From: Ancistrus triradiatus
Lineage: Eukaryota; Chordata; Actinopteri; Siluriformes; Loricariidae
Reading direction: 5' to 3'
NCBI GenBank assembly: GCA_025084515.1
Contig: JAJAGP010000222.1
Span: forward strand, 372,001 to 436,000
DNA: 64,000 nt
The position numbers and the translations under genes are program-made. The notes under the pieces are model-generated. The model did not search any database and was not told where the DNA came from. It worked only from the letters and a program-made list of their open reading frames with translations. Numbering within the stretch: the first letter of the stretch is position 1; every line of letters starts with the position of its first letter. Below, one piece after another: positions 11,121 through 20,855 of the stretch.

Positions 11121-12469
11121 TTCATCTGGCAACCCTGGAATTAAATGCCGCATCTTCGAAATGGCTACCAAACATTTTTGGGGAAACTCAGAATGCTCAG
11201 GGAAATGAAGAATTCCATTAATGAATTATTAACGTTTGAAGTTTGCGTCATATTCTTCTGTGAGATTGTAAGTTGGTTGCAAAGTAGAAATTATTGCCCG
11301 AGTCATGTAAAGCCCGAGCTTTCCCATTATCCCAATTGGATGTGAGCTTGTTGATCAGATTACTGACAGTCTGATTTTCTTTCCTCTTACTGTTTAGCAG
11401 AACACTCTTTACCCTTACAGAAAGTGCTAGACGAGTGTCTCACCTGACAGGTGACGGTGTGGGCTTTTATAATCTCAACCCCAAGTGGCTTTTACCACTG
11501 AGGGGAAAATTAGCTGGAAAAATGTTCCCCGAAATTTCTTTCTTGAAGCTGTCATACCTGCATGGAGGTAATTTAAGCATCCAGTCTGATATGAAAGAAG
11601 CTTTGTCGGTCCTCATGTGGAAAAATAGATTTGCTTGTTCTAAGACTACAATCATAGATGAATTAGTTGAAGCATAAGTAAATTAAACTGAATGGTTCTC
11701 CACAGCCTTTTTCTATAGTACAACTCTATAGACCCTTGTTTCTGGTTACTGCCTGTGAAGTTTTGGTATGTTCTCCTAGGGTCTGTGTGGTTTTCTTTTA
11801 GAAACTCTGGTTTTATAGGTACATTTGCGGCTCCAAGTTGCCCCTAGATGTAAATGAATGCGTTTTGTACTGTGTATTACCCCCTGGGTTTCGTGGCTCA
11901 GCTCTGTACACACCCACTACACCTGGATGAAGCTCTTACTGAAGATAAATGAATGGTAAAATTGATTGTTTCATATCTTAATCTAATCAGCTTCTGGTAA
12001 TGATTCACCACATTTGATTTCCACTGCATAATTAATTTGAACAAAACAGCAATTGTTTAACTTCATTACATGAGGGACTAACATTGTTTAGCTCCCTATA
12101 CAAACTCGAATCGCTCATATATTCAGTCTGAAAATATGCATTGTTGAGGAATAAGCAATTAGGTTATTTGTGGCTTGTTAGTGTTAGTGTTTGGAAATGC
12201 CCAAGAATCAGCCCATGAATGTACAGTAAACAAGCTCGTACCACGCAGTGCTTCATTTTTCAGCAATTCTTCAGCTTTACATATAAAGTGTATAAACCAA
12301 CTGCATGCTCAAATTACATGCTGTCTAAAATTTGACACCCAATTACTGTTGGAAAAGATAAGCAAAGCCAAATGCTGAAACATGAATGCTTGAGCAGATT
12401 GCAGCTGTATCTGTATCCAGTGTTGGGGTAGTTACTCAATAAAAGGAATCCATTACTGATTGCTCATTA
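11121..12469. other. repeat-free intron island, candidate conserved non-coding DNA
   Basis: No transposon phrases recur here. The stretch holds A/T-rich, balanced sequence with several homeodomain-type TAAT cores, for example attccattaatgaattatta at about 11213 and cataattaatttga at about 12026. Some short open frames cross it, but none resembles a known protein. Conservation cannot be judged from one genome. Confidence 0.3.
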
Positions 12470-13100
12470 CAGTGGTACCTCGTTGTTAATTTGTTCCGAA
12501 ATGGCTTGTCGAGAGCTGAAAACAACGAGTTCCCATAAAGAATAATGTAAATTGAATGAATCCGGTCCAGACCCCCAGAAAATCCACACTAGTGCTAACC
12601 GAAACAGGAACCGAATCCTTCAGAATGCAGGCTGTAGTTAGCTTAGCAGCTATGCTAGCCCCCGAAGTTCACCAAAATTAAGTGTTCTGCTTTTTCTTTT
12701 CACTTTCAATCCATTAATAACAAAATTACAAGATTTTTCCACACTTTATTATAAAAAACGGAGTTAATGGTTTTGGCCAACTTTTAGGTTAATGTCGGTA
12801 TTTTAAACACTAACTTAATTATCATTATTTTTCATGAGGCGCAATCTCCCTCTACAGGTGGCATAATGTAACTGCAGTCATTTTAAGGTGATACGGAAAA
12901 TGCGAATAAGAAACCAATTTCAGTCTCGTCTCTGCTATGACACACCAAACACTCGTTAAACTTCTCAATTCGTGATACATTTAACTTCTGATGGATTTGT
13001 CGGAACATATCCCCATCGTAAATCAGGGAGGTTTTCCCATACTTTTTTCGATAGTCGACAAATCTTCTGGACCGAATTAACGAGAATCATGGTAGCTCTG
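12470..13100 (+). mobile_element. inverted-repeat element R1, copy 3
   Basis: It starts cagtggtacctcgttgttaa, directly after a TA. It contains cagacccccagaaaatccac and gataaacatc...aatcagggagg-type inner phrases, and ends ggtagctctg before another TA. The 631-bp length is shorter than copy 5 at 32394-33243, so it has internal deletions. No transposase frame is present. Confidence 0.7.
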
Positions 13101-14485
13101 TAAACCCAAACAGACCTTTTACAGCGCATACAGTACCTGTTTTGTGAGTTGGGTACACCTTGAGATATGCCTATAAGCTGTCACATTTATTTGTGCCTTT
13201 TTATATAACGACCTTATGCTGGTCACAGTCATGGTGGAGTTGTGTTTTGTCCAGAAATTGTGGGTATTGTGTTTTTTCCTCCCCCTTCTTCATGCTGCTT
13301 GTTCAGTATCACAGGGGGATCGGGAGCCTATTACGGAATTCACTGAGCTCAGGCAGAAATGCACCCTAGATGGGATGCCAGTCCATTGCTACACTTGGCA
13401 GAGGTCTTTATTGTAGAGCCAGGGGATCATCCCCCCCGACCACATTTTACCTCCCCTCCCTCAACTATTGCCGAACTTACTTGTATGACATCTAGGCCAG
13501 CTGGAGGGAACCACTGGGTCACTGTGGCGGTGCGCTAGTGAATTACAACTGTGCCACCACCATTATGATCCCCCATGTAGTGTAGGCCAGACCTCCTGTG
13601 AATGTTTTATTCAGTCGATTTCGAGAAATGTTATATTTATTATAGCACTATATTTTAACATCACAATCAACCGAAGAGAGACATTGAGTAATTAATTTGA
13701 GAAATCAGCATTTACAAATATTTCATCAAACCACTCAAATCGGTGCTTAGAGCTCTGAGAACAGCTACTTTTTGCACCTCATCATGTAATCACTCTTTAA
13801 TTCTACGCTTCTATTCAGCTCTCCAAACACAATGAGGTGAAATTACTCCCTGTGACCAAGTATGTAATTAAGCTCATTAGATCAGAGCATGACGGCCATG
13901 CTTTTCAACACCAGTCTTAATGAAGAGCCTGTGGAGACTGACAGTGGACTTCATAGTTTTTAAACACGTTCAGCACTACACGGAAAATGACAGATTGTTC
14001 GTGTGCTGGTTTATGGGTATTAACAGGAAAGAAGTGTGTTTAAATTGGTTTTGACATCAATAAGGACTGTGTGTAGACTGCTTAAGTCCTATAACTGGCA
14101 ATGATGGATTGATACAATTGCACAGAATACACACATTTGCCTTTTGGTAGCATCAAACTTGATTTGTGTGAGACAAAGCTGCATGATTTTGCTCTATTGT
14201 TTATACTTGTCTGTTGCTTATTTATTTATTTATTTATTCATTCCATCTGTTAGCTGGAAATAATTGCTGTGTTGCTTTAAGTGAACAAAACTGTTTGACC
14301 AAATTACATTCTGCCTTCACAGCGAGTACACCTGTTTTCTGACATGCCCTTTGTGTCAGTTACCCAGTTGTGTTACTGTGGATGCCTATGGAGGACCAAA
14401 CGTGACAAATCAATCAGTAAATTAAATGAATAAAACCACAAATAAATAATGTTCAACATAAAATGGTATATAAATAGTGTGGAAT
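13101..14485. other. intron sequence with decayed repeat and a unique A/T-rich island
   Basis: At 13305-13395, gggggatcgggagcctatta and ccctagatgggatgccagtc are phrases of a common fish dispersed repeat in decayed form. From about 13730 to 13960 the sequence is unique, with TAAT cores, and could be a conserved non-coding element. No exon is seen. Confidence 0.35.
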
Positions 14486-14486
14486 G

Positions 14487-14678
14487 TGGTAGCCTAGTGG
14501 TTATGTTACTGGACTATGGACCAGAAGGTCCAGGGTTCAAATCCCACCTCTGCCAAGCTGCCACTGTTGGGTCCTTGAGCAAGACCCTTAACCCACAATT
14601 GCTTGGATTGTAAGACTGTATCAACTGTAAGTCGCTCTGGATAAGGGCGTCTGCTAAATGCTGTAAATGTAAATAAAT
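14487..14678 (+). mobile_element. tRNA-derived SINE, copy 4
   Basis: A full-length example: head gtagcctagtggttatgtta, box-B-like ggttcaaatccc, body ccactgttgggtccttgagc, tail gtcgctctggataagggcgt and ctgtaaatgtaaataaataa. This is the best copy from which to define the family. Confidence 0.9.
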
Positions 14679-14726
14679 AAAAACCATGGCTAATTTATTT
14701 ATTTGAATTAGCCATGTTTTTATTTT

Positions 14727-15012
14727 GGTGTGCAGGACTTATCAAGTTATCGGAAACGTTTAGTTGCAGTTATTGCTGCACAGGGGGGTCACAGCAGATA
14801 CTGAAAGCAAAGGTTCAGATACTTTTGCCACTCACTAATATGTAATATTGGAATATTTTCCTAAATAACTAAATGACTGAGTATAATATTTTTGTCTCAT
14901 TTGTTTAACTGGGTTCTGTTTAAGTACTTTACAGACTTGTGTGAAAATTTGATGATGTTTTAGGTCATATTTATGCAGACATATGGAAAATTCTAAAGGG
15001 TTCACAAACTTA
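14727..15012 (+). mobile_element. Tc1-like family A, 3' end fragment
   Basis: It starts in the last transposase codons (gtttagttgcagttattgct gives LVAVIA, then QGGHSRY and a stop). It continues through the right terminal region (ttttaggtcatatttatgca) to attctaaagggttcacaaac. It matches the 3' end of the copy at 44872-46130. The terminal bases run into the (TG)n tract. Confidence 0.78.

Positions 15013-15015
<3 letters not shown>

Positions 15016-15061
<46 letters not shown>
15016..15061. repeat. (TG)n microsatellite
   Basis: An uninterrupted TG run of about 46 bp sits between the truncated Tc1-like family A end and the next Tc1-like element. Confidence 0.95.
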
Positions 15062-15064
<3 letters not shown>

Positions 15065-16458
15065 CACTGCTCAAATACCACATCCTAGATCTGAATGAAT
15101 GAAATATTCTCATTGCATACTTTGTCCTGTACAAAGTTGAATGTGCTGACAACACAATCACACAAAAATCATCAATGGAAATCAAATTTATTAACCAATG
15201 GAGGCCTGGATTTTGAGTCGCACACAAAATTAAAGTGGAAAAACACACTAGAGGCTGATCCAACTTTTGATGTAATGTCCTTAAAACAAGTCAAAATGAG
15301 GCTCAGTATTGTGTGTGGCCTCCACGTGCCTGTATGACCTCCCTACAATGCCTGGGCATGCTCCTGATGAGGTGGCGGATGGTCTCCTGAGGGATCTGAC
15401 CTGGACTAAAGCATCCGCCAACTCCTGGACAGTCTGTGGTGCAACATGACGTTGGTGGATGGAACGAGACATGATGTCCCAGATGTGCTCAATCGGATTC
15501 AGGTCTGGGGAACGGGCGGGCCAGTCCATAGCTTCTGAGGGGTCTGAGGATCTCATCTCGGTACCTAATGGCAGCCAGGCTACCTCTGGCGAGCACATGA
15601 AGAAAATGCCACCCCACACCATTACTGACCCACTGCCAAACCGGTCATGCTGAAGGATGTTGCAGGCAGCAGATCGCTCTCCACGGCGTCTCCAGACTCT
15701 GTCACGTCTGTCACGTGCTTAGTGTGAACCTGCTTTCATCTGTGAAGAGCACAGGCGCCAGTGGCGAATTTGCCAATCCTGCTGTTCTCTGGCAAATGCC
15801 AAGCATCCTGCACGGTGTTGGGCTGTGGACGTCAGGCCCTCATACCATCCTCATGGGGTCGGTTTCTAACCGTTTGTGCAGACAGATGCACATTTGTGGC
15901 CTGCTGGAGGTCATTTTGCAGGGCTCTGGCAGTGCTCCTTCTGTTCCTCCTTGCACAAAGGTGGAGGTAGTGGTTCTGATGCTGGGTTGTTGCCCTCCTA
16001 CGGCCTCCTCCACGTCTCCTGGTGTACTGGCCTGTCCCCTGGTAGCGCCTCCAGCCTCTGGACACTACGCTGACAGACACAGCAAACCTTCTTGCCACAG
16101 CTCGCATTGATGTGCCATCATGGATGAGCTGCACTACCTGAGCCACTTGTGTGGGTTGTAGAGTCCGTCTCGTGCTACTACAAGTGTGAAAGCACCACCA
16201 ACATTCAAAAGTGACCAAAACATCAGCCAGAAAGCATAAGTACTGAGAAGTGGTCTGTGGTCCCCACCTGCAGAACCACTCCTTTATTGAGTATCGTGCT
16301 AATTGCCAATAATTCCCACCTGTTGTCCATTCCATTTGCACAACAGCATGTGGAATTGATTGTCAATCAGTGTTGCTTCCTAAGTGGACAGTTTGATTTC
16401 ACAGACGTTTGGAGGTATATTGTGTTGTTTAAGTGTTTCCTTTATTTTTTGAGCAGTG
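15065..16458 (-). mobile_element. Tc1-like transposon ('cactgctcaaa' family), inactive
   Basis: The ends cactgctcaaa and ttttttgagcagtg are inverted and flanked by TA. On the minus strand, 16341-15832 encodes the N-terminal half, including QVVQLIHDGTSMRAVARRFA (helix-turn-helix) and YTRRRGGGRRR. The stretch 15622-15281 encodes the C-terminal half with DWPARSPDLNPIEHIWDIMS, which holds the second catalytic Asp and the family DLNPIEHxWD motif. Part of the middle of the DDE domain is missing and the frame is broken, so it cannot encode an active enzyme. Confidence 0.88.
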
Positions 16459-17520
16459 TATATCAGTGGGAAACACACTATAAAATGTTATTTTCAGTCC
16501 GCTGCCTTGAAGTTTTTCCACAATCATGGCAGCTTGAAAGCAATTAATGTTAGCTTGAAATACTAGGATGCTAACGACTCTAGATACTTGCGCATTCTAA
16601 GTGAACCATGCTAGCATTTATGGGGTAATCAAGGTGTTTTTTCAGCAGATTGTTTCTGCATATGTTGCAGTTTTGTCCCGATGATGAATCATGATGTGTG
16701 TTTGTGAGCGACTGGAGTGAATGTGTGTGATTACGTTCTATGTGAGAGCACAGTTAACACAGAGTGCAGATGAGAGAATTTGATTTGAATCATTAATCGT
16801 TCCGAAATGTTGCACAAACGGAGGGATGGAGGGATGCTGATCTGTCAGTCAATTTCTTGGTGCATATTATAGCCGAGATGAAGGCTGAAAAGACTATTTA
16901 TCAACGTGTTCATCATCGTTTGCTTATAAGGTACAGATCTCAAACCGGAGTGCTGATCAAGAGAAATCAGTTTCTGTGGCAGCCACAGAAGATGATGCAC
17001 GGTGTTTTTAGCATTTTGCTTAAATAGCAACATTCCCACCATGTCGTGGCCTCTGCTCTCGCTCGAGAGAGCTGACAATAGGTGCAGGACTGCTGCCTGT
17101 TTATCATGCTAATGCTACCGCAAGATTTCTCAGCCTATTTTCCACTCGCCTGCCTTGCTGCTCTGTGCTGAAGACGCCTCAAGGCTACTGTGTGTCTGAG
17201 GCGAAGGAGCGAGCAGGTCAATTTCATGCTTGGTGAATAAAGGGAATAATGGCAGGAGTTATTATTTATTGCTATGCTAATTGGCGATGACCAGAACGAG
17301 CCGAACGCTGTAGCTCATAAAATGTGGAACCAGTTTTTTAGGAGTGATCAGAGTAATTGTAGTTATGACCAGTATTGGCTTACTCAATTCGATTTGTATA
17401 CTGCATCACAGTCTGCAGTTATCGTCACAAACTGCTTCACGTCTCAGTCACAGAGCACCCTGTTGCACAGTTGATTTTTTTTCATAAAATGCTTCTATGT
17501 AAGCTTAATAATTGCAATCA
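16459..17520. other. repeat-free intron island, candidate conserved non-coding DNA
   Basis: No recurring transposon phrase is seen from about 16600 to 17500. Compact A/T-rich motifs such as agttattatttattgctatg followed by gctaattgg (about 17256-17285) look like homeodomain-type sites. There is no coding exon. Whether this is conserved needs comparison with other fish. Confidence 0.3.
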
Positions 17521-17952
17521 TGTTCTATTTGTGTAGCATCTGTCACAGTCTCGAGGTTGCTTTACAAACGCTGAACAGCAAGTAATAAGTAAACAGGCTG
17601 TAAAGGACAGACGTACTGTTTGAAAAGAAGAGACTTGAAGAAGGAAACTGAAGTATAGTCCCAAAGAAGTTCCATAGTGTGGAGGCCACAGCACTGAAAC
17701 AGTTGACACCCATTGAAGAAAGTCTAGTATAGGACAGTAAGTAGCCTACTGTCACATGACCTTGGGGGTAGGGATGGGATGGTGGAGCTTCCCATGACAG
17801 GCCGGGGCCAGACAGGTATGTGCTGTTTAACGTCCATTCAGACGGTGCCCAATGGCTTATACGTCTGTGGTCCAATACGTTTATTATCCTTATTGTTGAC
17901 TTGACCTCTGTTTTACATTGCCAGATATTAACTGAAATAGAGTTGTAATTAT

Positions 17953-18445
17953 AGTGGTATCTTCGGTTCTCGTGGTTAATTCGTTCCAGAAGGCTTGTTG
18001 AAAACCATAGTCGAGTACCGAGCAAATTTTTCCTATAAGGAATAATGTAAATTGAATGAATTCGTTCCAGACCCCCAGAAAATCCACCCTGTATGAGGCA
18101 TTATATGCATTAATGGAGTTGTATTGTACAGGTGCTCCCTGATTTATGATGGGGATACGTTCCTACAAATCCATCATAAGATAAATGCATCAAGATGAGA
18201 AGGTTGAGTGTTTGGCGATGGGGCTGAAGTTGGCTTCTTATTCGCATTTTCGCATTAACCTACAGTTGGCCAAACTCATCAACACAAAGCTCATTTTATA
18301 ATAGTGTTGAAAAATCTCATGTAATTTAGTGAGTACTGGATTGAAAGTAAAAGCAAAACACTTACTCTATTGCTGAACTCTGGGTGCTAGCACAGCTGCT
18401 AAGCTAACTGCAGCCTGTGTTCTGGAGCATTCAATTCCTGATGAG
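17953..18445 (+). mobile_element. inverted-repeat element R1, copy 4 (truncated)
   Basis: It begins agtggtatcttcggttctcg, has cagacccccagaaaatccac and ggtgctccctgatttatgat, and stops near tctggagcattcaattcctg. The right third, present in copy 5, is missing. Confidence 0.7.
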
Positions 18446-18521
18446 CCACAGGTTGGTGCAATGCTGGACAGTTGCAGATGTTCCAGCGTGGCACAGCTTA
18501 CGAGGTTGTTTGACTGATCGT

Positions 18522-18684
18522 GTTAGCCTAGTGGTTAAGGTACTGGATTATGGACCAGAAGGTCCTGGATTTCAATCAGACCTCTAACATGCTGCCACTG
18601 TTATGACCTTGAGCAAAACATTTAACCCACTATTGCTTGGATTGTAACGGTTGTAAGTCGCTTTGGACAAGGGCGTCTGCTAGA
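18522..18684 (+). mobile_element. tRNA-derived SINE, copy 5 (decayed)
   Basis: It reads gttagcctagtggttaaggt, tggaccagaaggtcctgg, a damaged box B (atttcaatcaga) and the tail gtcgctttggacaagggcgt. It has more changes than the other copies and is therefore older. Confidence 0.8.
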
Positions 18685-18762
18685 TTCCTAGATTTAGATT
18701 TATTTAGTAAATACCAGTACTCTGCATTATCCCATATAGCTTTACTATATAACATAGTATAG

Positions 18763-18763
<1 letters not shown>

Positions 18764-18851
<88 letters not shown>
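18764..18851. repeat. compound (TG)n(TATG)n(TA)n microsatellite
   Basis: A TG run passes through tatgtatgtatg into a pure TA run. It is simple sequence with no coding meaning. Confidence 0.95.
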
Positions 18852-18854
<3 letters not shown>

Positions 18855-18879
18855 CCAGTAGCCAGTGTGGCTGATTGGG

Positions 18880-19140
18880 AATAAAGTTAATGTGAAGTTT
18901 TTGTTGTATTCTTTTTTGGCACTGTGGATGCAGAGTTTTGGATGAATTGAAGTCTGATGATGGTTTTAGCCAGGAGATCTGTCAAAACAGAATTACAATA
19001 ATCAATAAGAGAGAATATGAACGTATTAAACAATGCCTTGGCACCGTTAGTGGTGAGTAATGGCTGAGAATGAAAAATGCAGATTTGGTTAGTGACTTTG
19101 TGAGCCTCAATAGTGAATGAGGAATCAAACAGTAATCATC
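18880..19140. repeat. possible dispersed repeat tail
   Basis: Phrases such as caaaacagaattacaataat and caataagagagaatatgaac resemble a common fish dispersed repeat (LINE-related 3' sequence). The related stretch 17525-17720 (ggttgctttacaaacgctga) may be the other part of the same unit, split by the insertion of R1 copy 4 and the SINE. Identification is tentative. Confidence 0.35.
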
Positions 19141-19309
19141 TCTGGAACAGCCAGTGAAGCCATCTTTGAAACATCATCAGTGTCAGTGAGTGATGTCAGA
19201 CATTTTACTGAGAAGGTTTTCAGAGTTCAGTTTTACCCGTATTTAATTTTAGACAGTTATTGTTCAATTCATGGGCGCATGCTGCCAGAGACTAGGGTGG
19301 AAAGTTCAA

Positions 19310-19457
19310 GTGTGTGCGTGTGTGCGTGTGTGCGTGTGTGCGTGTGTGCGTGTGTGCGTGTGCGTGTGCGTGTGCGTGTGCGTGTGCGTGTGCGTGTGCG
19401 TGTGCGCGTGCGCGTGCGCGTGTGCGTGTGCGTGTGCGTGTGTGTGTACACGTATAT
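19310..19457. repeat. 148-bp alternating purine-pyrimidine tract (TGTGTGCG/TGTGCG/CGCGTG)
   Basis: Every base alternates purine and pyrimidine. Six copies of the 8-mer TGTGTGCG (19311-19358) are followed by a run of the 6-mer TGTGCG, three CGCGTG units, TGTGCG again, (TG)n, and TACACGTATAT. Such sequence readily adopts left-handed Z-DNA. Open frames occur in most readings on both strands only because the repeat lacks stops. Confidence 0.95.
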
Positions 19458-19734
19458 TGGGTAAGGTGTTTTTTTTTCTTTCTCCCAAATAGCAAGATTC
19501 TGCTTTGGATGACTTCTTTGAGTTAAGTGATACATAAAATCAGAACAGAAAATTGAGGGGGTTGAATATTTCTTATTGCAACTGTATGTATGTGTAATGT
19601 GTGTGTTTTCAAAACTTGACATGTGTTATTTCGTCTGTAAAAATCAGACACTGTGTGAAAAAGGCCTTAAGGGTGGCATGTAAATTAAAAGGAGGAGACC
19701 AAGGACTTGGGTGACAGGTGTGGTGAGTTATTTA

Positions 19735-20240
19735 CAGTACTGTGCAAAAGTCTTAGGCCACCTTTTAGATTTGTTGTTTTAGCAGTGTATAATGACCATA
19801 TATAACATTATTGTGGAGAGTTAGACCCAAAAATTTCTAACTTGGATTTGTCACTCCATAATCCCCTTTTCCACTCTTTTCCAATCTTTGTGAGCTTTAG
19901 CGTATCTAATTTTTTTCCCACCCTGTTCCTCTTCCGAAAAAGTGGTTTCTTGACTGCTACTCTTCCAAAAAGACTGTTCCTGATCAAGCTTCTTCAGTCT
20001 GCAAAAGTCTCAACTTGGCATCCCAATGAAGATGCCAGATGCTGATATTGCTGTGTCCTACAGAGGCTGTTTTTGTTATTGGTTTTTCTTTCTTTTGTTT
20101 TTAAGTACTGCTTACTGTATTTTCTGGCTGTACTCTAATAAATAGACTGAGGAATAATTATATATGGTCATTATACAATTGCTAAGACAATGGAATATGT
20201 AATCTAATGGTGGCTTAAGACTTTCGAACAGCATTGGATG
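19735..20240. mobile_element. inverted-repeat element K ('ctgtgcaaaagtcttaggcc'), copy 1
   Basis: It starts cagtactgtgcaaaagtctt after TA and ends with the degraded complement tggcttaagactttcgaaca. Inner inverted phrases aatgaccatatata and tatatggtcattatac also pair. It is related to 43321-43738. A frame reading LDLSLHNP may be a scrap of the parental transposase. It lies about 380 bp upstream of nbea exon a. Confidence 0.72.
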
Positions 20241-20623
20241 TATACCAATAGTGAGCCACCAGTAGAGGAGAGACTGAAGTGGCACTGAGATCAACAGAAT
20301 GGTTTATTCCACTTTGAGCACAACAACCGGTCAAATGGCGTGTTTCTCTTTGTTAAAAGCAAACTGCTGACCTTTGCTTCTCAGCCAATTTGATATTGAA
20401 ATGATTATCGACTTTAGAGACATGCAAAGTCGTCTTGCGTGTCAAAGATTTAGACACGTGAGGCAGTAAAAGCCTGTAATATACAGTATGAATGCACAAG
20501 TTTGTCTTATGCAAACGTTTATGCACTTTTGGAAATGACATGGTTTGTACAGGCAGATGTGGGCTGATTCTGTTCATCTATTAATTGTAATGCGGAAATC
20601 ATTCTCTCTCTCCGTCTCTGTAG

Positions 20624-20855
20624 TTGGTTGGTGGCGAGTTCGACCTAGAGACGAACTTCATCATCCAGGATGCAGAAAGCATCGTATGTATGGTGGAGCT
20701 TCTGGAGCACTGTCAGGTGACGTGCCAAGCCGAGATCTGGAGCATGTTCACAGCCATCCTGCGTAAGAGCATGCGCAACCTGCAGACCTGCACCGAGGTG
20801 GGCCTCATCCAACTCGTTCTGCTCAAGATGAGCTCAGTTGACGACATGATCGCAG
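20624..20855 (+). CDS. nbea: nbea exon a (codons 1-77 of the visible frame)
   Basis: The exon begins after the acceptor tctctgtag and reads LVGGEFDLETNF onward to DDMIA. It ends with one extra base before the donor gtacga (phase 1). It encodes N-terminal helical-repeat sequence with CQAEIWSMFTAILRKS. The reading frame enters from an upstream exon, because family members have an N-terminal extension before LVGG. The upstream intron is longer than 20.6 kb and contains no other coding exon that I can recognise. Confidence 0.96.

Noticed and set aside
14487..14678. Possible tRNA gene from box-B-like ggttcaaatcc
   Set aside because: The head does not form a full cloverleaf gene and is always linked to the same SINE body and tail.
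15016..15061. CRISPR-like short repeats (here and at 19310-19457 and 46147-46232)
   Set aside because: They are simple TG, TG/CG and TA microsatellites without unique spacers, in vertebrate DNA.
19117..19622. Six overlapping ORFs on both strands (poly Cys-Val, Arg-Thr, His-Ala)
   Set aside because: They arise because the alternating TG/CG repeat has no stop codons in most frames.
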